DNA of 64,000 bases, taken from contig NZ_LN831034.1 in the NCBI RefSeq assembly GCF_002055535.1, forward strand, positions 744,001-808,000, written 5' to 3'. The first letter of the stretch is position 1. Every line of letters starts with the position of its first letter. The stretch is from Streptococcus pyogenes. Lineage in GTDB: Bacteria; Bacillota; Bacilli; Lactobacillales; Streptococcaceae. The position numbers were made by a program, and so were the translations under genes. Below, one piece after another: positions 48,196 to 56,996 of this stretch. Under the pieces are notes generated by a model. It ran no database searches and had not been told where the DNA came from. It was given only the letters and a program-made list of their open reading frames with translations.

Positions 48196-49164
48196 ATGGT
48201 AACAGTTTCTAAAGAACAACATTTAGATATGTTCCTTAAAATGGAACGTATTCGTGAATTTGATTCACGTATTAATAAACTCGTCCGTCGTGGATTTGTA
48301 CAAGGGATGACTCACTTCTCAGTTGGTGAAGAAGCAGCCAATGTTGGAGCGGTGGCTCACTTGTCTTACGATGACATTATTTTTTCAAATCACCGTGGAC
48401 ATGGACAATCAATCGCTAAAGACATGGACCTTAATAAAATGATGGCTGAGCTTGCTGGTAAAGCAACTGGTGTGTCTAAAGGGCGTGGTGGCTCAATGCA
48501 CTTGGCTGATTTTGAAAAAGGAAACTATGGTACTAATGGTATCGTTGGTGGTGGTTACGCTCTTGCAGTTGGTGCTGCCCTCACTCAACAATACAAAGGA
48601 ACTAACAATATAGCTGTTGCTTTCTCAGGTGATGGCGCTACTAACGAAGGATCATTCCACGAGTCTGTTAATATGGCTGCAACATGGAAACTTCCTGTTA
48701 TTTTCTTCATCATCAACAACCGTTATGGAATTTCAATGAGCATCAATAATGCAACAAATACACCACACTTATACACACGTGCAGAAGCTTACGGAGTTCC
48801 TGGTTTCTACTGTGAAGATGGCAATGACGTGATGGCTGTCTATGAAACAATGGGCAAAGCCGTTGAACATGTTCGTGGTGGAAATGGTCCAGCTATTGTT
48901 GAGGTAGAATCATACCGTTGGTTTGGTCACTCGACTGCAGATGCTGGTAAATACCGTACTAAAGAAGAAGTGGATGAGTGGAAAGAAAAAGATCCAATGA
49001 TCAAATATCGTACTTATCTGACAAGCGAAGGCATTGCCACTGATGACGAATTGGATGCTATTCAAGCACAAGTCAAAAAAGAAGTTGACGATGCTTATGA
49101 ATTTGCACAAAACAGTCCAGATCCAGAACTTTCAGTAGCCTTCGAAGACGTTTGGGTTGACTAA
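48196..49164 (+). CDS. pdhA: Pyruvate dehydrogenase E1 component, alpha subunit
   Basis: E1 decarboxylates pyruvate with thiamine diphosphate and passes the acetyl group to lipoyl E2. The 322-residue alpha subunit has the TPP motif GDGATNEG running to NN (about residues 145-175) and the regulatory-loop-like WFGHSTADAGKYR. The ATG at 48196 follows TATGGAGG at good spacing; an ATG four codons earlier overlaps that site. Streptococcal annotations often call this acoA (acetoin dehydrogenase); pyruvate is the likelier substrate given the operon and lplA. It begins the PDH operon. Confidence 0.92.
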   Translation: MVTVSKEQHLDMFLKMERIREFDSRINKLVRRGFVQGMTHFSVGEEAANVGAVAHLSYDDIIFSNHRGHGQSIAKDMDLNKMMAELAGKATGVSKGRGGSMHLADFEKGNYGTNGIVGGGYALAVGAALTQQYKGTNNIAVAFSGDGATNEGSFHESVNMAATWKLPVIFFIINNRYGISMSINNATNTPHLYTRAEAYGVPGFYCEDGNDVMAVYETMGKAVEHVRGGNGPAIVEVESYRWFGHSTADAGKYRTKEEVDEWKEKDPMIKYRTYLTSEGIATDDELDAIQAQVKKEVDDAYEFAQNSPDPELSVAFEDVWVD

Positions 49165-49219
49165 GAGCACCTTGTCAGTAAGAAGCAATCGTATTTGAAT
49201 AATAAATGGAGAAATAAAA

Positions 49220-50221
49220 ATGATGTCAGAAACAAAATTAATGGCTTTGCGTGAAGCAGTCAACCTTGCTATGACTGAGGAAATGCGCAAGGACGAAAAC
49301 ATTTTCCTTATGGGAGAAGACGTAGGGGTTTACGGAGGAGACTTTGGGACTTCTGTTGGAATGATTGAAGAATTTGGCCCTAAACGTGTTAAAGATACCC
49401 CAATTTCAGAAGCTGCTATCTCTGGTGCGGCTATTGGTGCAGCTATTACAGGACTACGTCCAATTGTCGACGTTACCTTCATGGATTTCCTTACCATCAT
49501 GATGGACGCTATCGTGAATAATGGTGCTAAAAATAATTACATGTTCGGTGGAGGCCTTATTACCCCTGTAACCTTCCGTGTGGCATCAGGTTCTGGTATT
49601 GGTTCCGCTGCGCAACACTCACAATCTCTTGAGGCATGGTTGACTCACATTCCAGGAATCAAAGTTGTTGCTCCTGGTAATGCCAACGATGCTAAAGGCT
49701 TATTAAAATCAGCTATCCGTGATAATAACATTGTTCTTTTCATGGAACCAAAAGCGCTTTATGGTAAAAAAGAAGAAGTTAACCAAGATCCTGACTTCTA
49801 TATCCCACTTGGCAAAGGTGACATCAAACGTGAAGGAACTGATTTGACAATTGTGTCATACGGTCGTATGTTGGAGCGTGTTCTTCAAGCGGCTGAAGAA
49901 GTAGCAGCGGATGGTATTAACGTTGAAGTTGTTGACCCACGTACCCTCATCCCACTTGATAAAGAGTTGATTATTGAATCTGTTAAGAAAACAGGTAAAT
50001 TGATGCTTGTCAACGATGCCTACAAGACCGGTGGATTCATTGGGGAAATTGCAACCATGATTACCGAAAGTGAAGCCTTTGATTACCTTGATCATCCAAT
50101 CGTTCGTCTTGCAAGTGAAGATGTTCCAGTACCTTATGCTCGTGTACTTGAACAAGCAATCTTACCAGATGTTGAGAAAATCAAAGCTGCTATTGTGAAA
50201 ATGGCAAACAAAGGCAACTAG
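49220..50221 (+). CDS. pdhB: Pyruvate dehydrogenase E1 component, beta subunit
   Basis: The 333-residue beta subunit completes the E1 heterotetramer. Visible are the GEDVGVYGGDFGTS start of the pyrimidine-binding domain, RPIVDVTFMDF, and the C-terminal transketolase domain (VVDPRTLIPLD). Two adjacent ATGs (49220, 49223) follow ATGGAGA. It lies 55 bases after pdhA. A 184-base interval with a hairpin (50332-50366) separates it from E2. Confidence 0.93.
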   Translation: MMSETKLMALREAVNLAMTEEMRKDENIFLMGEDVGVYGGDFGTSVGMIEEFGPKRVKDTPISEAAISGAAIGAAITGLRPIVDVTFMDFLTIMMDAIVNNGAKNNYMFGGGLITPVTFRVASGSGIGSAAQHSQSLEAWLTHIPGIKVVAPGNANDAKGLLKSAIRDNNIVLFMEPKALYGKKEEVNQDPDFYIPLGKGDIKREGTDLTIVSYGRMLERVLQAAEEVAADGINVEVVDPRTLIPLDKELIIESVKKTGKLMLVNDAYKTGGFIGEIATMITESEAFDYLDHPIVRLASEDVPVPYARVLEQAILPDVEKIKAAIVKMANKGN

Positions 50222-50331
50222 AAGATAAGGCAAGTGGTCCGATAAAGGCTATGTTTATCAGTAACGTCTCAGCTAAAAACTATTTTGAAAGTTTTTAGAA
50301 GAACTGAGTTGTCTTATCCCGTGTCGCGGCA

Positions 50332-50366
50332 CCTCACCTTTCGTATGTTTTCGTAGCAAGGTGAGG
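50332..50366 (+). promoter_or_regulatory. Hairpin in the pdhB-pdhC interval
   Basis: CCTCACCTT (50332-50340) pairs perfectly with AAGGTGAGG (50358-50366) around a 17-base loop. There is no T run after it, so it is not a standard terminator; it may be an RNA processing or stability element that adjusts E2 relative to E1. Confidence 0.45.
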
Positions 50367-50405
50367 ATGTTGATGGCGCTTATCAAATCGTGAAAGGATG
50401 TAGAA

Positions 50406-51815
50406 ATGGCATTTGAAATTATTATGCCAAAGCTGGGCGTTGACATGCAAGAAGGCGAGATCATCGAGTGGAAAAAACAAGAAGGTGATACCGTCAATGA
50501 AGGTGATATCCTTCTTGAAATCATGTCAGACAAAACCAATATGGAACTTGAGGCAGAAGACTCAGGTGTTCTTCTTAAAATTACACGTCAAGCAGGTGAT
50601 ACTGTACCTGTAACTGAAGTTATCGGTTACATTGGTGCAGAGGGTGAATCAGTAGATACTATTGCTTCAAGTGAAAAAACAACAGAAATTCCAGTTCCTG
50701 CTTCAGCAGACGCTGGACCAGCAGTTGCTCCAAAAGAAAATGTGGCAAGTCCAGCTCCTCAAGTGGCAGCGACAGCTATTCCGCAAGGAAATGGCGGAAA
50801 AGTTCGTGCTACTCCAGCTGCACGTAAGGCAGCAGCAGAAATGGGCATTGACCTTGGCCAAGTTCCAGGAACAGGACCAAAAGGACGTGTCCATAAAGAA
50901 GACGTTGAAAACTTTAAAGGTGCTCAACCGAAAGCTTCACCACTTGCTCGTAAAATTGCAGCAGACAAAGGTATTGATTTGGCAACCGTATCAGGTACTG
51001 GCTTTAACGGTAAGGTCATGAAAGAAGACATCATGGCTATTCTTGAAGCGGCTAAACCAGCTGAAGCAAAAGCCCCAGCAGCTAAAGAAGAAAAAGTTGT
51101 TGATCTTCCAGAAGGTGTGGAACACAAGCCAATGTCAGCTATGCGTAAGGCAATCTCTAAAGGTATGACAAACTCTTACCTTACTGCCCCTACCTTTACG
51201 CTTAACTACGATATTGACATGACAGAGATGATTGCCCTTCGTAAGAAGTTAATTGACCCAATCATGGCTAAAACAGGCCTTAAAGTCAGCTTTACAGACT
51301 TGATTGGTATGGCAGTGGTTAAAACCTTGATGAAACCTGAGCATGAGTACATGAATGCTTCCCTCATCAATGATGCTAATGATATTGAATTGCACCGCTT
51401 TGTGAACCTTGGTATTGCCGTAGGTCTTGATGATGGTCTTATCGTTCCTGTTATCCATGGGGCTAACAAGATGTGCTTGTCAGATTTCGTGCTTGCTTCA
51501 AAAGATGTGATTAAAAAAGCGCAAACTGGTAAGTTGAAAGCAGCTGAAATGTCTGGATCAACCTTCTCTATCACAAACTTGGGAATGTTTGGTACGAAGA
51601 CATTTAACCCAATTATTAACCAACCAAACTCAGCAATTCTTGGTGTTGGAGCAACTATCCCAACTCCAACGGTTGTGGATGGTGAGATTGTTTCCCGTCC
51701 AATTATGGCAATGTGCCTAACCATCGACCACCGTTTAGTTGATGGTATGAACGGTGCAAAATTCATGGTTGATCTCAAGAAATTGATGGAAAATCCATTT
51801 GAATTGTTAATCTGA
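50406..51815 (+). CDS. pdhC: Pyruvate dehydrogenase E2, dihydrolipoamide acetyltransferase
   Basis: E2 carries acetyl groups on lipoate and transfers them to CoA. The 469-residue protein has one N-terminal lipoyl domain (about 1-80, with Lys43 in SDKTNME as lipoyl site), an Ala/Pro-rich linker, two peripheral-subunit-binding segments ([16 protein letters not shown] near residue 138 and [16 protein letters not shown] near 177), and the catalytic domain ending with the active site DHRLVDGM. The ribosome-site sequence GAAAGGATGTAGAA lies directly before the ATG. Its lipoyl domain is nearly identical to that on E3. Confidence 0.94.
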   Translation: MAFEIIMPKLGVDMQEGEIIEWKKQEGDTVNEGDILLEIMSDKTNMELEAEDSGVLLKITRQAGDTVPVTEVIGYIGAEGESVDTIASSEKTTEIPVPASADAGPAVAPKENVASPAPQVAATAIPQGNGGKVRATPAARKAAAEMGIDLGQVPGTGPKGRVHKEDVENFKGAQPKASPLARKIAADKGIDLATVSGTGFNGKVMKEDIMAILEAAKPAEAKAPAAKEEKVVDLPEGVEHKPMSAMRKAISKGMTNSYLTAPTFTLNYDIDMTEMIALRKKLIDPIMAKTGLKVSFTDLIGMAVVKTLMKPEHEYMNASLINDANDIELHRFVNLGIAVGLDDGLIVPVIHGANKMCLSDFVLASKDVIKKAQTGKLKAAEMSGSTFSITNLGMFGTKTFNPIINQPNSAILGVGATIPTPTVVDGEIVSRPIMAMCLTIDHRLVDGMNGAKFMVDLKKLMENPFELLI

Positions 51816-52141
51816 TCAATCAGTTTTAAACAAGAAAAGCATTCAATAATAAAAGGGATTTTGCTAAGTTTAGACTTGGTGCCCTTTTCTCAAAAATATA
51901 GAAAGGATGTAGAACGAGGAGCTCTCATGCAAATGAGTGATAAGCAATTGAATCCGAGCGAAAAGCTCGGATAAAAATGGTAAGAGTTGGCTAATCTTAG
52001 CGTCGTAGACGTCTGAACTTTCCTCAGTTTTTGTTTCGGAAAGTCCTAGTCGTCCTGACGTGGGTGCGTCAACGAAATCAAAGATTTCTGACTTACCGCA
52101 AAAATTCAATCGCTTTCTCCTTGCTCTTGGTATCTTAAATT
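51816..52141 (+). other. Hairpin-rich interval between pdhC and pdhD
   Basis: A second GAAAGGATGTAGAA lies at 51901-51914, the same sequence that precedes the E2 ATG. But here 227 bases follow before the E3 ATG. That segment holds ATCCGAGC/GCTCGGAT (51952-51972), TGACG/CGTCA (52056-52071) and GAAATC/GATTTC (52074-52088). Its minus strand has AAGGAG and a 79-codon frame (52109 down to 51870). There is no obvious ribosome site just before the E3 ATG. Confidence 0.6.
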
Positions 52142-53905
52142 ATGGCTGTTGAAATTATTATGCCAAAACTCGGTGTTGACATGCAAGAAGGTGAAATCAT
52201 CGAGTGGAAAAAACAAGAAGGTGATACTGTCAATGAAGGCGATATTCTTCTTGAAATCATGTCAGATAAAACCAATATGGAACTTGAGGCAGAAGACTCA
52301 GGTGTTCTTCTTAAAATTACACGTCAAGCAGGTGAAACAGTACCTGTAACAGAAGTTATCGGATATATCGGTGCTGAAGGTGAATCTGTTGAGGTTTCTA
52401 GCCCAGCTGCTTCAGATGTGAATGTTGCTCGTACAACAGAAGATTTAGAAGCTGCTGGACTTGAAGTGCCAAAAGCACCAGCTCAAGCTGCTTCAGCTGC
52501 ACCAAAAGCTGCACTTGCTGATGATGAGTATGACATCATCGTTGTTGGTGGTGGCCCTGCAGGTTATTATGCAGCTATTCGTGGTGCTCAACTTGGTGGT
52601 AAAATTGCCATCGTTGAGAAATCTGAATTTGGTGGAACTTGCTTGAACGTAGGGTGTATCCCAACCAAAACTTACCTTAAAAATGCTGAAATCCTTGATG
52701 GTATTAAGATTGCAGCAGGACGTGGGATTAACCTTGCCTCAACTAACTATACTATTGACATGGACAAAACAGTTGACTTTAAAAACACCGTTGTTAAAAC
52801 CTTAACAGGCGGCGTTCAAGGTCTTCTAAAAGCTAATAAAGTCACTATCTTTAATGGGCTTGGTCAAGTCAACCCTGACAAGACTGTAACCATTGGGTCA
52901 CAAACCATTAAGGGTCGCAACGTTATCCTTGCTACAGGTTCTAAAGTATCACGTATCAATATCCCAGGTATTGACTCTAAACTTGTCTTAACGTCAGATG
53001 ATATCCTTGACCTCCGTGAAATGCCAAAATCACTAGCAGTTATGGGCGGTGGTGTTGTTGGTATCGAGCTTGGACTTGTTTGGGCATCTTACGGTGTGGA
53101 TGTTACCGTTATTGAAATGGCTGACCGTATTATCCCAGCTATGGATAAAGAAGTCTCTCTTGAACTTCAAAAAATCCTTTCTAAGAAAGGCATGAAGATC
53201 AAAACATCTGTTGGTGTCTCTGAAATTGTTGAAGCAAATAACCAATTGACTTTGAAACTTAACAATGGTGAAGAAGTTGTTGCTGAAAAAGCTCTTCTTT
53301 CTATCGGACGTGTATCACAAATGAACGGTCTGGAAAATCTTAACCTTGAAATGGATCGTAACCGTATCAAAGTTAATGACTACCAAGAGACATCAATTCC
53401 AGGTATCTATGCGCCAGGTGACGTTAACGGAACGAAAATGCTTGCTCACGCTGCTTACCGTATGGGTGAAGTGGCTGCAGAAAATGCGATGCATGGCAAC
53501 ACAACTCGTAAAGCTAACCTTAAATACACTCCAGCAGCTGTTTACACACACCCTGAAGTGGCAATGGTTGGTTTAACTGAAGAACAAGCGCGTGAACAAT
53601 ATGGTGATGTGCTTATTGGTAAAAACAGCTTTACTGGTAATGGACGCGCGATTGCTTCAAATGAAGCACATGGTTTTGTTAAAGTTATTGCTGATGCCAA
53701 ATACCACGAAATCTTAGGTGTTCATATTATTGGTCCAGCTGCAGCTGAGATGATTAACGAAGCAGCTACTATTATGGAATCTGAATTAACCGTTGATGAA
53801 TTGTTATTATCAATTCATGGACACCCAACCTTCTCTGAAGTGATGTACGAAGCCTTTGCAGATGTGCTTGGCGAAGCTATCCATAACCCACCAAAACGTA
53901 AGTAA
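52142..53905 (+). CDS. pdhD: Dihydrolipoamide dehydrogenase (E3) with N-terminal lipoyl domain
   Basis: E3 reoxidises dihydrolipoate and makes NADH. The 587-residue protein begins with a lipoyl domain (about 1-80, lipoyl Lys43 in SDKTNME), a linker of about 45 residues, and then the flavoprotein: GGGPAGYYAAIRG, the redox disulphide GGTCLNVGC, a NAD motif GGGVVGIELG, and HGHPTFSE with the catalytic His-Glu. E3 with its own lipoyl domain is known from pneumococci and other Gram-positives. Start context lacks a clear Shine-Dalgarno. Confidence 0.94.
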   Translation: MAVEIIMPKLGVDMQEGEIIEWKKQEGDTVNEGDILLEIMSDKTNMELEAEDSGVLLKITRQAGETVPVTEVIGYIGAEGESVEVSSPAASDVNVARTTEDLEAAGLEVPKAPAQAASAAPKAALADDEYDIIVVGGGPAGYYAAIRGAQLGGKIAIVEKSEFGGTCLNVGCIPTKTYLKNAEILDGIKIAAGRGINLASTNYTIDMDKTVDFKNTVVKTLTGGVQGLLKANKVTIFNGLGQVNPDKTVTIGSQTIKGRNVILATGSKVSRINIPGIDSKLVLTSDDILDLREMPKSLAVMGGGVVGIELGLVWASYGVDVTVIEMADRIIPAMDKEVSLELQKILSKKGMKIKTSVGVSEIVEANNQLTLKLNNGEEVVAEKALLSIGRVSQMNGLENLNLEMDRNRIKVNDYQETSIPGIYAPGDVNGTKMLAHAAYRMGEVAAENAMHGNTTRKANLKYTPAAVYTHPEVAMVGLTEEQAREQYGDVLIGKNSFTGNGRAIASNEAHGFVKVIADAKYHEILGVHIIGPAAAEMINEAATIMESELTVDELLLSIHGHPTFSEVMYEAFADVLGEAIHNPPKRK

Positions 53906-53976
53906 AACGTCTTTGTCTTATTAACTAATGAAAAATATCATCACATAACAGATCACAAAAAAGACTAGCACAACTA

Positions 53977-54335
53977 TGAACTGCACCCCAAACGTTAGAT
54001 ATAAAACCCTAACGTTTGGGGTGTTTTTGTATGACATTAAGCTATGAAGATAAGCTAGACATTTAGCGCTAAAAAAACCGAGAGAACTCCGTTTGAAAGA
54101 AGCATCTCTGAAAAGAAGAAGACAAAAAACCATTATAAAGAATGGATAAAGACGAGTTCTGATTAGATTTTCTTTTAAGGACGGCTAAATTGACTCGTTC
54201 TACCTACTATTATCATCGATTATTGCAACAATAAACGTATCAAAATAAAACGAAAAGGACTTAGTCCTCTACAATACAGAACTAAATCCTTTACTTCAAA
54301 TAGAGTAGCCAACTTTTGGGGCTCAGTGCAGTTTC
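53977..54335 (+). mobile_element. Degenerate IS3-family insertion sequence remnant
   Basis: The ends resemble inverted repeats: left GAACTGCACCCCAAACGTTAG (53978 on), right (complement of 54309-54334) AACTGCACTGAGCCCCAAAAG. Between them are scraps of the two transposase frames: MTLSYEDKLDI then a stop at 54031-54066 (orfA start), LTRSTYYYHRLL near 54190-54224 (orfB), and KRKGLSPLQYRTKSF near 54249-54295 (orfB C-terminus). About 360 bases remain of an element that would be over 1 kb, with stops and deletions. It cannot encode a transposase. Confidence 0.75.
53984..54030 (+). terminator. Strong terminator after pdhD, made from the IS end
   Basis: CACCCCAAACGTTAG (53984-53998) pairs perfectly with CTAACGTTTGGGGTG (54009-54023), then TTTTTGT. 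It is within the left end of the IS remnant and is the only good terminator between the PDH operon and hylA. Confidence 0.85.
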
Positions 54336-54389
54336 TAGTTTTTTGTCTTTAATAACGTTTCATTGTTAACCCTTACTTTCCAATAACAG

Positions 54390-54578
54390 CTAAATCCTTA
54401 AGTCTTTCTTACGAAAGGGTTTTGTGATATGGTTAAAAGAAGCAACTAAAGCTCCACCTAAGAATTCTAAAGAGGAGGACTGATACCCAGTATGCGGTAA
54501 GCGTCGTTGTCTTTTGTGGGGAATTTTATGAGAGTTAAGAGCATTGTTTTTAGCTGCAATTCCTTGATCAGCAAGCTT
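54390..54578 (-). pseudogene. Detached C-terminal wall-anchor tail of hylA
   Basis: Reading on, in frame, past the hylA stop (54579-54581) gives 62 more codons to a TAG at 54390-54392. This tail contains LPHTG (54486-54500), a moderately hydrophobic stretch (SLEFLGGALVASF) and a basic end (KPFRKKDLRI): the layout of an LPXTG sortase signal. It is not translated unless the stop is read through. It shows the ancestral enzyme was probably wall-anchored, as pneumococcal hyaluronate lyase is. Confidence 0.7.
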
Positions 54579-56996
54579 TTATTGTTGATTTTGCCTGACA
54601 GGATGAGGAAAACTATAAAAGCCTTGATGAGAAAGATTATGATTTGAAAACATCGTTGCTTTTTTTCCATAGTGAATGACGTGCATCTGTTGACTATCAT
54701 GATCGTAGACAGCGGCCAGTTTGTCATTGTTTTCTAATAAGTCGATATCAAGCTTGCTAATATAGGTTTCAAATTCTTGACGAGTCATATTTGGAAGCAT
54801 CATATAGGCATAACGATCGCCATCTTGAGTATGGTTTTGCATGATAGTGATAAAGGTATTTGAAACTTCTTTGATGGCTTCTGGTGATTTGTCATCAGCT
54901 TTTATGTTTTGCCATTTCCCTGTTTGAAGTGCCTTACTTATGCTAAGTGTTGTTGGCTTGAAGAAGTAGTAACCAATATTTTGAGCGGGATCATCACTTT
55001 CAAGGAAAATACTTTTAGTGTTTGTAAAATCAACTAGCTGATTATTCAAGTCAACGGGTTGATTGTTAACATAAGAACAGTAAGGGTACTTTTGATTTTC
55101 TTTTCGTTGTTCAATAGTTGTATACGCCTTGTGAGATGATTGGTTTTTGATATTGCTACCAACAAAGATTATTTTGTTTCCTAAGATAAACCACCCTTTA
55201 TTGAGGGTGAGGCTTTTATTCCAATTAGTGAAGGTCATAGCAGCTAGAGCACTTGTGTTATTAAGTTTTTTACTTGCAACAAAAGCGTCATCAGAGAGAC
55301 CAGTCATGCCAACTTGTTGATAGTTCGTTTTAATATTCTCAGGAGTTCCCTCTAGTGGTTTTTGCTCAGTTTCTGTGGTTCCAGGTAAGCGGTAGGGATT
55401 TACCGTTGCCCAATAGTTTTCACTGTAGTGTCCTAAATCGTTATTGTATAGGTAAAACATTCCATCAGAAGTAAACCAGCCATGAAGATTTTCATTATTC
55501 ATAGCTTCATAATTTTGAGTTCGATTCGAAAACATTGATAGGCCAAAAGCAAAATCGTGTTTATTATTATATAGTGCCAATTTATCCATACTATTGAAAC
55601 TAGCTACGTAACTATCAAGTTTTTGGACTGGAACAGAAGTATCACTTAGTAGTTCTTTCATAAGTTTGATATCGTGATAGGTTTTCAAATTATCATAGAC
55701 ATTGTAAAAAGCATTCCCTTGTGTGACGAGTGTTTTTATACGTGTTTTAAGTGCCAAACGGTGAGGCTCTTCAGACATGTCAGCAATACGTAAAATAGCA
55801 CGAAGTGCTTCAATGCCAGCAACATGAGATTGGGCATTAAAACGACTGATAGAACGCCCTCGAGTCATATCCATCATTTCTCCACGAACGATGATAGGGA
55901 AAAAAGAATGGTTAATCCAATGATAGATAGTAGCCATTTTATCCGCTTTTATAGGAGACTTTGTTTTTTGAATAATAGGAATTAATTGCGATAAGCCATC
56001 TATAAGCACATTACCGTAAGCTCCAGTGTAAGCAATGCCTTTTTTATAAAGTGGACTTTGAGCGTTAGTAACCACGTGATCAATTAAAGAACCGTCTTGG
56101 TAAAAACCATTTCCTTCATCAACTAGCGTGAAAACTTTCTCAATTGCTTTGATTGTATCACTAATTTCGAGATCATCTTTACGAAGAATACCGGAAATGA
56201 GTTTAACACGCCCCATATCAATTAAATTTCCGCTATTGGCTTCAAAAGGTGAAAAATTGGCAGCGCGAACCCTAAAACGAGTAGGGTCAGGCACAAATTT
56301 TTCGATTGGAGCTGTGTATTTAAGAATTTCTTCTTGAGTAAAATAAGGATACATCAAGGATAAGGTATTATTAATAGCACGAGGAGTTCCAATTTCATAA
56401 ACCCACCAATTTTCTTTGTTTTCTTTTCCAGTTGTTTGATGATTTTCACGATCTAGATTATAAGCGTGTTCATACATGAAGGCCATACCGTCTTTTACAA
56501 TAGCAATAGCTTTACTATCTTGATAATAGCATGATTCAGGATTAGTGATCTGTTTTGCTATTTTTTCAATATTGCGGTAAGTTTTCGTGATATTAGCAGA
56601 AGCGGAATAATCCTTTGCATGTTCCCAAAGGTAAGTTCTATTTTCGTGGTCAGGCCCTTGATAGCTTTTAATAATGTTTTGAGCATCCTTTTCAGCTTTA
56701 TTATGAAAAGTGACCATGTCAGGATTGGTTTTATCATAAGCATCGTTGCCTGCGATAATACTGTTCCATTGGTCTAACAATTCAGTATAGTAGTCTTTTT
56801 GTTGTGGCTGTACTACCTTTTTTTCGCTATCTGTAGTAGTGAGCGTTTGCGTTTGAAAGTAAGTATTATTAGGTTCTGAATTTGAAGTCAGTGTATCGGC
56901 ATAAATGGCAGTTCCTTGGCCCATCATAGCAAAGCTAAGGAATAGGTTTGAATAAAGTAGTAATTGTTTATGGTGTGTGCAAAAATAAGTATTCAC
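54579..56996 (-). CDS. hylA: Hyaluronate lyase HylA (D199V form, likely inactive)
   Basis: A polysaccharide lyase family 8 protein that would cleave hyaluronan outside the cell. The GTG at 56996 (GGAGG upstream) gives 805 residues with an N-terminal signal-like segment (LLLYSNLFLSFAMMG, then a cut near IYADT). The catalytic centre is recognisable: His307 in IDH, Tyr327 in TGAYG and the RGRSISR arginines. Residue 199, in NWWxYEIGTPRA, is Val (codon at 56400-56402); Asp is the active-enzyme residue and D199V is reported to inactivate HylA in most M types. An in-frame stop also removes a C-terminal LPHTG tail. It is opposite to its neighbours, between PDH and lplA. Confidence 0.93.
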   Translation of the reverse strand: MNTYFCTHHKQLLLYSNLFLSFAMMGQGTAIYADTLTSNSEPNNTYFQTQTLTTTDSEKKVVQPQQKDYYTELLDQWNSIIAGNDAYDKTNPDMVTFHNKAEKDAQNIIKSYQGPDHENRTYLWEHAKDYSASANITKTYRNIEKIAKQITNPESCYYQDSKAIAIVKDGMAFMYEHAYNLDRENHQTTGKENKENWWVYEIGTPRAINNTLSLMYPYFTQEEILKYTAPIEKFVPDPTRFRVRAANFSPFEANSGNLIDMGRVKLISGILRKDDLEISDTIKAIEKVFTLVDEGNGFYQDGSLIDHVVTNAQSPLYKKGIAYTGAYGNVLIDGLSQLIPIIQKTKSPIKADKMATIYHWINHSFFPIIVRGEMMDMTRGRSISRFNAQSHVAGIEALRAILRIADMSEEPHRLALKTRIKTLVTQGNAFYNVYDNLKTYHDIKLMKELLSDTSVPVQKLDSYVASFNSMDKLALYNNKHDFAFGLSMFSNRTQNYEAMNNENLHGWFTSDGMFYLYNNDLGHYSENYWATVNPYRLPGTTETEQKPLEGTPENIKTNYQQVGMTGLSDDAFVASKKLNNTSALAAMTFTNWNKSLTLNKGWFILGNKIIFVGSNIKNQSSHKAYTTIEQRKENQKYPYCSYVNNQPVDLNNQLVDFTNTKSIFLESDDPAQNIGYYFFKPTTLSISKALQTGKWQNIKADDKSPEAIKEVSNTFITIMQNHTQDGDRYAYMMLPNMTRQEFETYISKLDIDLLENNDKLAAVYDHDSQQMHVIHYGKKATMFSNHNLSHQGFYSFPHPVRQNQQ

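Noticed and set aside
51206..51778. 190-codon open frame antisense to pdhC
   Set aside because: It lies wholly inside the E2 catalytic domain on the other strand, has no ribosome site and mirrors a highly biased coding sequence; it is a shadow.
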